The position numbers and the translations under genes were made by a program. A model generated the notes under the pieces. It worked only from the letters and a program-made list of their open reading frames with translations. It had not been told where the DNA came from and ran no database searches. Positions 26,085 to 36,538 of a stretch of 64,000 nt of DNA are shown in pieces. Numbering within the stretch: the first letter of the stretch is position 1; each line of letters begins with the position of its first letter. This stretch comes from Beroe forskalii (Eukaryota; Ctenophora; Nuda; Beroida; Beroidae): positions 433,580-497,579 of the forward strand of contig WFMF01000096.1 in the NCBI GenBank assembly GCA_011033025.1, in the 5' to 3' direction.

Positions 26085-28496
26085 TCAAACATTACTATCA
26101 GGATGCCCCCTGGGGTCAACTTCAGGTAAAGTGTCGGCTCCAAAGTCATACATTTCCAGTTCATCTGGTTTATCTGGTATAATTGCGTTTATAGACGAAA
26201 TGTCTGTTGGTTCAGATGGAAGGAGTGAACTTTCCACGTTATCAGTAAGAGTTGCATCTGTAACTGTTTCATGACTTTTGAGGCTGTCTCTATGACTTTG
26301 AGAAGATCCACGATGGTGATGGTGGTGGTGATGTCGATGGTGGCCTTTTCTTTCTCCATTATTTTTTGAGCCCTTTTTATGCTGATGGTCACCATGGTGC
26401 CTTTTTCTTTGATGATGGTGTGGTTTCTGCATGGGTGCATGCTGATGATATGACATGCTGTGATGAGAGTCAGGAAGCAGAATTGGGACTTCTGACAGCA
26501 AATTGTAATCATCATGATCATCAACAGCATGGGCTAATTTGTTCCTTCTACTCCGGGAATTTTTCACTGGACGAGCATTTAACTTCATAGCAGCAAATGT
26601 CTTATTCTTGATCTCATTAAAGTGATCTTCTTCAATATCAACAGTAAACGCTGGAGAACTTTTCTGATACTTCACATTGGGATCAGTAAGAGCAATTGTC
26701 TCATCCACACAAGGAAGCTGTGGGGCCTTATTGCTCTGATTATTATTATACATGGACTCCTCTGGTATTGTATTTCTTCTATTAATGCTATCAAAAACTT
26801 CATGTTTCTGAGCAAGAGCCATGGCATCTCTTTGTTCCAAATTATGGAATACTTGTAATATGTCCACTGCATCACCATGCTTAGTTGTTTTATCCAACTC
26901 TTTATTTGTAAACCAATGCATCAAATAAGTATTGTCAATATGATCAAACCATTGTCTATAGTAGTTCTCACCATGTTTCCCAACAACTTCCTCAAAGCCC
27001 CACATTACATGAGCCATTATATGCTCAATGATTTCTTCATTTAGAGTGGGTTTTTTCTTCTCATGTGTTCTTACATGAAGTAACTTTACCAGGGGGCCAA
27101 TGGTGATGCCTTGAATGAAGACAGTAAAAATAATTACAGCAAAAGTTGTGGTCACCACGAGGTCTTTGTAAGGAAGCTTGGAAGTCATGATAAAAGCCAA
27201 AGAAAATGAAACTGCTCCTCGCAATCCTCCATACATCAATATGAACTGATCAACTTTGGCAATTTTTTGAACTCTAAATTTATTGGATATGAATACAAAA
27301 CATAAAACTACAATGGCCCTGAAGAATAGACATAGAATTATTGAAAATCCAATGAAAGCCCAATTGACATCAAAATTTGCAGTAACCATTGCTAATCCCA
27401 AAAACATGAAAATGACTGATTCAGAGGCAACAGCTAACATTTTCATAAAGTATTTGATGGTTGTATGAGATTTTCTACTGATGTTTTCCTCAACATACCT
27501 CTTCATTCCAAATCCACAGAATATGATTGCCAATATTCCTGACCAATGAAACAGCTCAGCAGTAATGTAGGACAGATATGCAAAAAAGAAAACCACTAGT
27601 GGTTCTATAACTCTAACATGTGTAAGAGTTCTTGTAGACAGAGAAGTAATTACAGCATAGATGAGTCCAATAAGTGTTCCACCACAACTGATAACTAAAA
27701 AAGCAATGAATCCCACACCATATTCCTTAGGCTCTAAAGTACTTCCACTATGTTTTTCATCCACAATAACAGTCATAATTCTATAAAGCACCACTGATAC
27801 GGCATCATTTAAAAGTGATTCACCTTCCACTACTATGTGTAAAACTTCATTAACATGAACTGAGTCAAAAACTGCCAATACTGCAACAGGATCAACAGCG
27901 GCAATAAGAGATCCAAACAGAAGGCATCCTTCTTTGTCAATAAAATGCTCTGTTCCATTATTTCCAACTATTGCTCCAGCTTCAATCAAATAATGTAACC
28001 CAAAACCAATACCAAATGAGTTAATTATTGTTCCAAATATAGCAAATGCAAGAATCAAGCCAAAATTTTCAAAGAAATACCTAGGAGGCATACACCAACC
28101 TGCATCTAGCACTATAGGTGGTAGCAGATATAGAAAGAAGGTATCTGAATCAAATGATACAGGCATTTTTCCCCCAGTGGCATATTTCAATATGATACCA
28201 GCTATCAAACCTACTAAGATAAGCACACAGGATTCTGGGCAGAATTTAGCAAACTTTTCAACTGAGTGATAGATGACTTTAACAAAAACCGCTAGCAGTA
28301 CCCAGATGACAAGAACTAAAGGTGTCTTCACCATTTGGAAATTCCAGCTAACTATTGATATTCCATGATGGCCTGCTTCTTCATGAACTTTTGATACATT
28401 GCAATTGTTGCCTTCATTATTCTGGGATGACTGCTCAGCAATAGAATGCAAAACAACAATTCCCAAGAAAATGCACAAGTGTAGACCTTTTATCAT
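26085..28496 (-). CDS. Na+/H+ exchanger, SLC9A (NHE1/2/3/5-like), intronless
   Basis: A complete 803-codon frame without introns. Residues 1-20 are a signal-like hydrophobic segment. The transport domain (about 50-480) shows the family motifs LLPPIVLDAGW (125-134), FGSLIAAVDPVAVLAVF (194-210), EGESLLNDAV with the ion-binding ND pair (224-233), the FCGFGMKRYVEENIS loop and YGGLRGAVSFSL. It then has the regulatory tail, including the VxxFHNLEQRDA segment typical of NHE proteins, and an unusual His-rich tract (about 680-735, with a run of eight His). By family knowledge it trades one Na+ for one H+ across the plasma membrane and sets cell pH or volume. Animal relatives usually have many introns, and neighbouring genes here do too. 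The lack of introns suggests a retrocopy that kept its frame, or intron loss. The start ATG is the first in frame and leads directly into the signal-like segment. Confidence 0.93.
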   Translation of the reverse strand: MIKGLHLCIFLGIVVLHSIAEQSSQNNEGNNCNVSKVHEEAGHHGISIVSWNFQMVKTPLVLVIWVLLAVFVKVIYHSVEKFAKFCPESCVLILVGLIAGIILKYATGGKMPVSFDSDTFFLYLLPPIVLDAGWCMPPRYFFENFGLILAFAIFGTIINSFGIGFGLHYLIEAGAIVGNNGTEHFIDKEGCLLFGSLIAAVDPVAVLAVFDSVHVNEVLHIVVEGESLLNDAVSVVLYRIMTVIVDEKHSGSTLEPKEYGVGFIAFLVISCGGTLIGLIYAVITSLSTRTLTHVRVIEPLVVFFFAYLSYITAELFHWSGILAIIFCGFGMKRYVEENISRKSHTTIKYFMKMLAVASESVIFMFLGLAMVTANFDVNWAFIGFSIILCLFFRAIVVLCFVFISNKFRVQKIAKVDQFILMYGGLRGAVSFSLAFIMTSKLPYKDLVVTTTFAVIIFTVFIQGITIGPLVKLLHVRTHEKKKPTLNEEIIEHIMAHVMWGFEEVVGKHGENYYRQWFDHIDNTYLMHWFTNKELDKTTKHGDAVDILQVFHNLEQRDAMALAQKHEVFDSINRRNTIPEESMYNNNQSNKAPQLPCVDETIALTDPNVKYQKSSPAFTVDIEEDHFNEIKNKTFAAMKLNARPVKNSRSRRNKLAHAVDDHDDYNLLSEVPILLPDSHHSMSYHQHAPMQKPHHHQRKRHHGDHQHKKGSKNNGERKGHHRHHHHHHHRGSSQSHRDSLKSHETVTDATLTDNVESSLLPSEPTDISSINAIIPDKPDELEMYDFGADTLPEVDPRGHPDSNV

Positions 28497-29004
28497 GATC
28501 TTCTCTATCTTTAATTACATCTCCTGGATTGGAAATAAGTATAATTTTCTAGAATTCTAAGTTTTCAATAAGCTATTCTTAATCAAAACAATATTTATAT
28601 TATTTAAGAGGGAGCTATCTCATATTGCATCAGCAATTTTGGTCACTTCAAAGCCCCTCCCCCTTTGTCTGCATACTTCAGCTTTTGTGAGCCCCTCCTA
28701 TCTACTGATGTCAGCATTGACACCCCCCCTAGAAAAAGTTTTTGTACATGTAAAATTTGGTCTCTTCAGCTGTATTTAAAGTTTGAATCAATCATCAGCA
28801 AGAATGTGAGACACCAAATGTAAGTTACAAAAGATAAGTTGTCAAGAAGATAAGGCAGCTGTATTGTTCTGTGTTGATTGAATGCACAAAATGGCTTGCA
28901 CTTGCTGTTTCGCACAGATGCCATCATAAACGTGTATTGTGCGCACTTTTACTTGATCAGACCCTTCAATTGACAATGGATGAAGATGAAGCCACCTCAG
29001 GTGT
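28497..29004. other. 5' flank of the SLC9 gene
   Basis: Presumed promoter and 5' untranslated region on the minus strand. No element that I can name with confidence. Confidence 0.35.
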
Positions 29005-29820
29005 CGGGAATTTAAGGGGGCCAGGGGGTTGTCTGAGGTTGATTTCCAGTTTTTTTAGTTTGTATAATTACCCACTCAGGATTTTTTGTGTGATTTTCTG
29101 GTGCTAACATTTTATCTTTATGGTTAGGAATGCTAAAGATGAATGAAAATTCGAAGATGTCAAATTCCTGAATAACTTGTTGTGTCATTGCCTCTCCAAT
29201 CAAAACTCAAATAAGTTTTTTAGTTGGTTCTGATAGAGCTGAAGACCAGCTACCAATAGGTTCTTACCATATCAAAAATATTGTTCCTGGCAGAAGTTAT
29301 GAATCAAGATTTTGCCTGTTATTACAGATGAAATTTCTCAAAAATCAATTTAAAATTATACTCCTACAAATTTTGAGATAGACCCTTGAAAACTTAGTAG
29401 TTTTGTCCCAGGGCATGAAACAAAACTTTGCATTGATCTTATTTTTGACTCAGGCCTCAGAAGTGAAAATATGGACTCAAATATCGTTCAAGAGAATAGT
29501 AGAATACTCTTGCTTCTTCATTATTACCAATATGAATTTTGTAATTAAATTGCAGTCTGAAATACATTCCATACTTGTTTTTAAGCTAAATTTTGTCTTT
29601 TGCTTGTTATACTTAGCTTTAGGTCAAAATAAAAATCGACCAAAACTACACCATCCCTTTAAGGTGGACAGGGGGGTTTGAGATCGATTTCCTGTTTATT
29701 GATGTTTCTGATAGAGCTGAACGCCAGCTACCAGAAGGTTTTTACGGAATCAAAAAATTGTTCCTAGCTAAAGTTATGAATTTTCAAATCATGATTTTGC
29801 CTTCCCCTAACCAGGGTCTT
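29005..29820 (+). repeat. Diverged direct duplication of an unknown repeat
   Basis: Blocks at about 29,005-29,310 and 29,655-29,790 share order and sequence: a GGGGGYTTGWCTGAGG-like start, GATTTCC, TTTCTGATAGAGCTGAA, CCAGCTACCA, GTTCCT, and AAGTTATGAAT. The similarity is partial, so the copies are old. No coding capacity is seen. Confidence 0.55.
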
Positions 29821-29904
29821 GGTTGGAACAAATTTTGCCTGTGAAACTTTAAAATGTGGGCAATTTCAATTTTGCCCTAACCTTGATTTAATACCAGGCC
29901 AGCG

Positions 29905-30190
29905 GCAGAGGTGTGTGTACGCGCCGCGCGCTTACTTACGAGTTCATAAGCTTAAGCCCGCATAAGTGTAGGTTTGCTCTAACCAGGACCCTGGTTACGC
30001 GCGGCGCCCCTGGTTAAGGGAAGGTGTGTGTACGCGCCGCGCGCTTGCGCTTTCCCACGGGACACTTCTAAGGAAGCGTGACGAAAACAGGGTTGCCCTA
30101 ACCAGCGCCCTGTTGGCCTGTTCTGCACGCGCGGCGCGCCGTCGTTCCTCCTATTATTTAGCCGTAGGCTGCGCGCGCGTAAGCACCTGG
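29905..30190. repeat. GC- and CpG-rich repeat block
   Basis: GTGTGTACGCGCCGCGCGC occurs twice about 110 bp apart, with CTAACCAGG and CGCGGCGC pieces inverted between them. The sharp rise in GC and CpG against the AT-rich surroundings, and related strings at 51.8-52.2 kb (CGCGCGTACGTACACC, CCCGCATA), mark a separate repeat family. Confidence 0.6.
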
Positions 30191-30518
30191 TTAGGTGAAA
30201 AAACATGGGTATACGTGTTTGACATATTATATCGTCTTCAGAAAACTCCATATGTTGATAACTGATAAGCACCTTCCTGTGATCGTGAATTTGTTCAATT
30301 AAAATTAAAAAATTGTTCAATTTGATTTAATAAATTATCAAAAACAGTTTGAATAAAAAATAATAATTTAAAAATTTTTAAACTTAACAACACTACTTTA
30401 TACAATCAAATTTGAGGATGTGTTGAGGCTGCTCCTCGGAGATCCTGAAGATGATTCATAGCTTTTCATAAAGTCAATCTTAAAGTTATGATTCGAAACT
30501 GTTAGTTGTCTAGTTGAT

Positions 30519-30600
30519 ATTGTTTGCCAGGCGTTGCCTGGCCCCCTCGCGCGCGCCCCGAAAAAAATATGGGGCAGACAACGTCTGGCAAGATATTGTG
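30519..30600. repeat. Short hairpin element GCCAGGCGTTGCCTGGC
   Basis: It starts GATATTGTTTGCCAGGC and ends CTGGCAAGATATTGTGG, so its ends are inverted. Near the left end GCCAGGC and GCCTGGC form a tight hairpin followed by CCCCCTCGCGCG. The same hairpin-plus-C-run is inside the element at 50,735-50,757, and the CCTGACCCCCTCGCG and GACAAGATATT parts recur at about 51,600-51,640. Confidence 0.55.
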
Positions 30601-30802
30601 GAGTAGTTATTTGGCTTGAATCATAATAGTTACTTTCAATGAAAGACAGCAGTTTTATACTAGCAGGCCCATTGGACCTGCTAACAGTATTTTTAAAAGC
30701 AAAATATTAAATGTGAGCTGTAATTTATCATTGCTGTAATACAAATATCGATTTTCAGTTCATTTTCTCAAATAGAAAAATGTGATGCCAAAACTTAAGA
30801 AG

Positions 30803-31345
30803 TTAGGAAAAGGTTAAATCCCCACTTAATCCATCTGGGATGAGGTTGAATGACACCTCTGAAATTGGGATTTCGCGTGTTTGAGAGGATTTGCCCCTAG
30901 ATCCTCTCACTGACACAAGCACACTTTTCAGTAGTGCAAATGACAGTTTTGTTCTCATCATACTGATCACGTCTTGATATTCCTCATTAGTTTTCACTGC
31001 TACAAGTTCTGCAATCCTCTTATGAAAGACCTGTGCCTGATGAGCCATGCCTCCTGATGTGCTGTACACAAGAGGTGTGAAGCTACACTTCTCAGCCTGT
31101 ATTACCCCCTGTTCGTAGTCTTTCCTCTTGATGTTCTCATGTTGTGTGTATACTGACTTGATGTCACGGTCCTTGTAAGAGTCAGCATTTGGATGGAAGA
31201 TTCTGACATCAAACATTGTCTTCTGGAAAGGTCCCCAAAGCCCTCGGGCCGAAATGTCGAGGCGTGCCCTCTCTTCCCTATTCCCTGGGATTGTCTGACT
31301 GGAGTCGATTGGGATTAGTTCTGGCTCAGTCTTAAAGTCCTGTTA
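30803..31345 (-). mobile_element. Retrotransposon fossil, C-terminal part (family unresolved)
   Basis: Minus-strand coding remains with the signature FDVRIFHPNA, SFTPLVYSTSGGM and SFALLKSVLVSVRGSRG. I know this pattern from the C-terminal region of reverse-transcriptase-bearing elements common in marine invertebrates, but I could not settle the family (non-LTR or tyrosine-recombinase type). The other visible part of what seems the same element is at 35,522-36,190 on the same strand, beyond a 4.2-kb block. The element is broken: it is truncated and interrupted. Confidence 0.6.
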
Positions 31346-32704
31346 TAGACATGACAGAGCACATACCGCAGGATATAAAAGAATGTATAAGTTGTTTCAA
31401 GTTTGCTGATGATGGCACCATCCTTATATCCCACCAGTCCTTGCTACACTGTCACAGACTAGCACAAAAGATATGCAACTACCTCACTGCATGGTGTATA
31501 AAGAACAAACTTGTCATAAACTGTGATATAAACAAAACTGAAGCCATGATTCTGAACACCAGATTTGCCCAAAGCCAGGTACACATACCAGAACTCATCA
31601 TAAACAACAACAAAATACGGTATGTCATTGTCAAAAGTACAAAGGTACTAGGTGTTATCATAGATGATGAACTGACTTTCAAAAAACATGCTCAACAAAA
31701 ACTCAAAGACTGTAACAGGAAGTGGGGGATCATTACTAGGACGACAAACAGAAATCATGGGTTAAATGTGAGAAGCCTCTGCCTTCTTCTACAAACAATG
31801 ATACTAACAAAACTACACTATGCTTCACCACTGTGGCTAGGTAGTAACCTGGATGTATATAGGATTCTGGAACAAGATAATCATGAAGATTACAGGGGCA
31901 ACGTTGAATCCAAGCAGAGAGACCTGGTGAAATTGTTTTACAACTCCCCTCTACACATTCAACTAGAAATACTGACAGTAAAGTTCCTCTGCAAAACACT
32001 ATCAGACAAAGACTTTGTTACAGGGACTCTGGCTCAGGCAGAAGGATCACTATACAAGGAGTTTTTCTCGCAGTTCTAGCCCTCAAGAAGTTCTCATTCT
32101 AAAACATGGAACTGAGCTTGGGGCAAACAAACACAGGTCACTGAATATTATTGATTCCCCTGTCACTGCCAAACATAAACTTCATCTACACAACCAACGA
32201 GATGAAAAACTACCAGCAAGTTATATGGCTTCAAGATGTAATCAGAAGAAACAGTTTCTTTGGATATGGGTCAGAAACTTGCACAGATCTGGCAACTCTT
32301 ATACTTCAAAAAGGTAGCCTCATGAACAAATGGTGCTTATTCAGTCACTCTACAACAAAGAAAGTTGACAGCTTCCTCTTGGACTATATCCACAACAACT
32401 CACTTTGTTTGGGCACTCAAGAGCAATAACAAAGCAATCAGGACGAAATATCTGCCCATTCTGCTGTGCAGCTGAGGACAATGCATACCACCAGCTTATT
32501 GAATGCAAAGAGTTACAAGATGAATCTCAGCTGCTCTGTCTGAGCTCCCAAGACAACGATGACGACAGCAGAATGCCTGGGGCATTAATGATGAAGATCA
32601 TCGCTCCAAAAAACAGCTACATTCACCAACTGTTTATCAAACGTGTTAAATTCCTGATCTCCCAACACCATTTTCTAGAATCAAAGTTACTCCCTGCTCA
32701 ATAA
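31346..32704 (+). mobile_element. 5'-truncated LINE: reverse transcriptase palm/thumb and C-terminal zinc knuckle
   Basis: The first part (31,351-32,079) has the catalytic FADDGTI box of a LINE reverse transcriptase, then TKVLGVIIDDELTFKKH and the thumb-like region ending HYASPLWLGS. It continues in two other frames (about 32,080-32,430 and 32,405-32,704). The last holds CPFCCAAEDNAYHQLIEC, a CCHC knuckle typical of the end of Jockey/R1/CR1-type LINE proteins. At least two frame changes and the absence of the endonuclease and most of the polymerase show it is dead. It lies inside an older retroelement, whose parts flank it. Confidence 0.75.
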
Positions 32705-32865
32705 TTGCCATTTATTGTTGCTCCATTAAGAATCCCAGAAGAACCTTAGCCCAAAGACAAAGTGGATGTCTACCCACTTCTCAAGTAAGCTTAAAAATCC
32801 GAAGATTTTGCCTGCTTTTATTTATACAGTTTAAAAAGCCTTCTTCAAGACAGTGAATTAGAACA

Positions 32866-33010
32866 AACTATTGTTAAAGACTCTGTTGATAAAGACTTTG
32901 TTGATAAAGAATTTGCTGATAAAGATTTTGTTGAAAAAGACTTTGTTGATAAAGACCAGTGTTGATAAAGACTTGATAAAGACTACTGCTCATAAAGTCT
33001 ACTGTTGATA
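32866..33010 (+). repeat. Tandem TTGTTGATAAAGACT units behind the LINE
   Basis: About eight imperfect 15-18-bp units. The position some 160 bp after the LINE coding end fits a 3' untranslated tail that has expanded. It could equally be an independent minisatellite. Confidence 0.7.
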
Positions 33011-33559
33011 AAGGCTATTAGTTGTGGATGAAGATCATTGACTAATTTAACCCCTGTATCAAAATTAGTGCCAATGGCATTTTCGGGAACTGTTTATTCG
33101 CAGTATTATAACAAAGTGGACTAAAAATTTCAATATAGAAAATTTCAAGATGTAATAGCTTATATTAGCTTTGTCCCTGTAGGACCTTTTGTTGTTCTTG
33201 CGGCTGGAGTCGGGCACCTCCAAAACATATGCGTCCTGAAAAATAGGTTCTGGGCATGGGGCAGTCAGGAACTGTTAATTTTCATTCAATCTTTGATTCT
33301 TTTTCCTTTGCGCTCCATTCCGCCCTGGCCAGGGCAGTAACCCCAACGGTAAGAAAAAAGAAAAAGAAATAGAGAGTCGAGACCTATCTAAAACAATTCT
33401 TCGGAAAATTTTAGGTCTAGGGCAACCGTTCTTATTGATACGCGTATACTTGGGGATCGCACGCTACAGTTACGTAACTGGCCAGGGCTATAAGTTAGAG
33501 AATTCCAGTGTCACAGGGTGATATAATATATAAGATTAATAATAATAATAAGAGCTGAT

Positions 33560-34260
33560 AATTTGGGACCCAATTTAAAACGATGAGATCTCAAGAACGG
33601 GAAATGGTAGAGCCATGATCGAGGCCAAGTTTGTTGATCTAAGATGGAGTGTGGCTTAGGCTATGTGAGAAGTTCTGGTGACGTCATTTTTCACGTCACT
33701 ATGACGTCATCAACCAGCGAAATTTTATTGCATCTTTAGCGAAAATAGGACATTTTCGGCGCATTTTTCACAAAGAAGGAAAGGAGATAGCTCTCTGATT
33801 TTCGGAACAATTTTTAGCAAATTTAAAGAGCTTTCAGAAAATCATATGGATTATTGGGCTATCGATTTTTCATCGAGATATACGCGATTTTCTAAGGTAC
33901 GGTGAAAAATCGATTTCAAATTATTGGACAAAACTTAAACGAGTGAGATGTCAAGAACTACGACTTATCTTGAGAGATGAGACCAGCCAAAGTATGTTTT
34001 GCTAAGGCGGAATTGGCTTAGGCTATATGGGAAGTTGGTTTGAGCCTAATTGGGTGCTGTGATGACGTCATAAAAATCGCATAAAACCACTAAAATAGCG
34101 TATTTTGCATTAGAATGCTATTTTGCGCTACTTTGGACATCTCGACTCAAAGATTTTCATCGGATTATGTTTTACTTTGATATGATGCTTTAAGACCTTA
34201 AGATTTAGCTATAAAACGAGTTTCAAGGGCGATCGGTCGAAGATTGTTGTCGTGAGAGGC
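33560..34260 (+). repeat. Two diverged tandem copies of a ~350-bp repeat
   Basis: Copy 1 (33,560-33,905) and copy 2 (33,905-34,260) share the order AAACGA(G)TGAGAT, TCAAGAAC, GGCTTAGGCTAT, GAAGTT, TGACGTCAT, and an ending near ATCGATTTTTC or its equivalent. Copy 1 matches the palindrome spacer at 3,040-3,420 in reverse orientation. The recurrent TGACGTCA is the CRE/ATF consensus; whether it acts as such is unknown. Confidence 0.7.
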
Positions 34261-34404
34261 TTCTAAAATTGAACTGCAAATTGATTGAAATTACGTTTTA
34301 TAACGAAAAATTGTACTGTAATCCTATTCTTGTGATACGTTGGTCTACTGATAATGGTATTTCTATATCTCACAGTGAATAGGGATGGGAAATATACGAT
34401 GAAC

Positions 34405-34885
34405 TATTGGAGCACGTGAGTTCACGCGGACGTTTTGTAGAAATTAGGGATTTAAAGAAATTGATATTTACACGGGATTTTCGACTTTGATTACGTTGAA
34501 ATGAGTTCAAATACGACTAATGCACATGAAATAAGATGCATGTGCTATACTTCAGCACGTGAGTACACACGGACGTTTTGTAGAAATTTGGGGGTTTAAA
34601 GAAATTCATGTTTACACTGGATTTTCGACTTGATTATGCTGGAATGAGTTTAAATACGACAAATGCGCGTGAAATGAGATCTGGTTGCCATTTTTCAGCA
34701 CGTGAGTACACACGGACGTTTCGTAGAAATTAGGGGATTTGGAGAAATTGATATTTACACGGGATTTTCGACTTGGTTACGTTGAAATACGTTCAAATAC
34801 GACTTATGTACGTGAAATTAGATCTGGTTGCTTTATTTAAGCACGTGAGTTCGCGTGGATGATTTGTAGAAATTAAGAAACATAT
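34405..34885 (+). repeat. 143-bp satellite-like array, ~3.3 units
   Basis: Units start at about 34,411, 34,554, 34,697 and 34,840 with AGCACGTGAGT, followed by ACACGGACGTTTTGTAGAAA, TTTACACGGGATTTTCGACTT and TTCAAATACGAC. The spacing is constant at 143 bp. Each unit begins with a perfect E-box CACGTG. Confidence 0.85.
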
Positions 34886-34929
34886 CAATTCTAGTAATTC
34901 CAAGTTAGAATAACGTATTTTTGGACTTT

Positions 34930-35050
34930 GTCAGGGTAAGTTACGTGGGTTCGGCTTGGGTGTGGGCTAGTAAAATGGGTTCAGACTACGTGAGGGCAAG
35001 TAACGTGGGTCCAAACTGCCTTTGGGCAAGTAACATGGGTTCAAACTACA
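34930..35050 (+). repeat. ~31-bp minisatellite
   Basis: Four imperfect units with GGGCAAGTAACGTGGGTTC and AAACTAC-type ends. It abuts the MITE at 35,067. Confidence 0.7.
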
Positions 35051-35066
35051 TACATCTGTCAAGATA

Positions 35067-35213
35067 CCACCACCAAAACCGTTGGACGGTTGGTCAAGTA
35101 ACCCCCCGCGGGTTTGGATGTGACAACGGAACCTGAAAAGAGACAAAATGGGCTGATCACATCCAAACCAGCGGGGGGTTACTTGACCAACCGTCCAACG
35201 GTTTTGGTGGTGG
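35067..35213. mobile_element. TA-flanked fold-back MITE, 147 bp
   Basis: The terminal inverted repeats are about 57 bp, start CCACCACCAAAACCGTTGG, and are nearly perfect, with a loop of about 33 bp. TA dinucleotides sit directly outside both ends. There is no coding capacity; mobilisation would rely on a transposase elsewhere. Confidence 0.9.
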
Positions 35214-35521
35214 TAACTTAACTAGCATTTTATTCATTCTTCACCCCCAGTTTATCATTATGATTTATTAATGTGGACCACCATTTTTGTGTCATTAACT
35301 TAGTTTCGGGTAATTCCCCATGCCTTAGTGTGGTAAGGGTCCTACAGTTCCTTATTCCTTATTTCGTCTATTCTTTCAGTTTTAAAAAGGGTTTTATTAA
35401 CTTATTACGAGATCTATCAGTTTGTTATTTAATTTTGATAAGGGTATGTTATGCCTACGTGAAGAGGCTCGATGGTATATTTATTTATGCTGTCTAGATT
35501 TAATAATAATAATAATAATAA

Positions 35522-36190
35522 TTCCCTCAAAAACGCAGCATTTGTTTCACGGACCCTGTTGTGTCTGAAGATTAAGTAGCCACCATTTTTACAAATTAAA
35601 GTGTGGTCTTCAGAATTCTTCTTTCCACAAACACAAAATGCTGGTATGTTGGGAATCTGCCAGCCGTGCCTAAGTCTGGTGGCATCCCTGAACTCCTTGT
35701 TCAGCAACCACCCAAGAGAACCAATAGGAAGAACAGTGAGCCATGCCCCAGCACCCTTCTCTTGGGCTAAGGTGATGGACCTTTTCAACTTACCACCAGA
35801 AGAGTCCGATACAATAGCAGATATCTTCCTCAGCAACCTCACTTCCTTGTCCTTCAAACAATCACGAGTCACCTCAGCCACAGTCTCAGTCTGATATCCA
35901 TCAAGTGTTGACTGCTGATCAACTTCCTCAGATTGTCTGTGATTTTCTCTGAAGCCTGGAACTCGAATTCTGAACTTTCAATTTGATTCGAGATACCAAG
36001 CCCCCCTAGTCTCACAGGCAATGTGAACAAGTCTCTCTCACAATCAGAAACTTGTCTTCCGATGATTGCTGGAAGAAAGCTGTGTTGAATGGCAGCTTCT
36101 TGAGGAGTCAACAGACCTGAAATCCCAGGTATTGTCCTCTGAACGAATGTCCATCTGTGACAAAGTGCTTTAGTGAAGGCCAAGTAGGCA
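35522..36190 (-). mobile_element. Retrotransposon fossil, second part (family unresolved)
   Basis: Minus-strand coding remains with a region containing RTIPGISGLLTPQE and LPVRLGGLGIS, then GWLLNKEFRDATRLRHGW and a Cys/His cluster (CVCGKKNSEDHTLICKNGG). These features go with those at 30,803-31,345 in one family. An (AAT)n run at about 35,499-35,521 marks the junction with the inserted block. The element is broken in at least two ways, namely the insertion and loss of its upstream part. Confidence 0.6.
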
Positions 36191-36194
36191 GCTT

Positions 36195-36438
36195 GCGGGT
36201 GGACCTGCTAACACACAGCTAACTCAGTGCTGCTATGCAGCACCTCTTTCGCAAATTTTAAACACTACCATTCAAATTTATTAGAAAGCACTCGCATAGG
36301 ACTGATAATAATCTGCACATGCACAAAATCGGTTTCCATAGCAATGGCGCCTCATTTCTCCCTTTTGCATTCGTTTCTCTTGATAATTTCTTGGCAAGCT
36401 CAAATTTAATTGTGTACGGCGGCACAGACAAACATTAT
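36195..36438 (+). repeat. Hairpin-headed dispersed repeat R2 (copy 1, cut by the gap)
   Basis: Begins near GGACCTGCTAACAC, followed by the GTGCTGCTATGCAGCACCTC hairpin, and later CTTGGCAAGCTCAAATTTAA and ACGGCGGCACA. The same series is at 49,152-49,475 (complete) and 43,280-43,390 (3' part). The N gap starts just where the repeat should reach its end. Confidence 0.75.
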
Positions 36439-36538
36439 NNNNNNNNNNNNNNNNNNNNNNNNNNNNNNNNNNNNNNNNNNNNNNNNNNNNNNNNNNNNNN
36501 NNNNNNNNNNNNNNNNNNNNNNNNNNNNNNNNNNNNNN
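36439..36538. other. Assembly gap, 100 N
   Basis: A run of exactly 100 N, which usually means a gap of unknown size. Confidence 1.
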
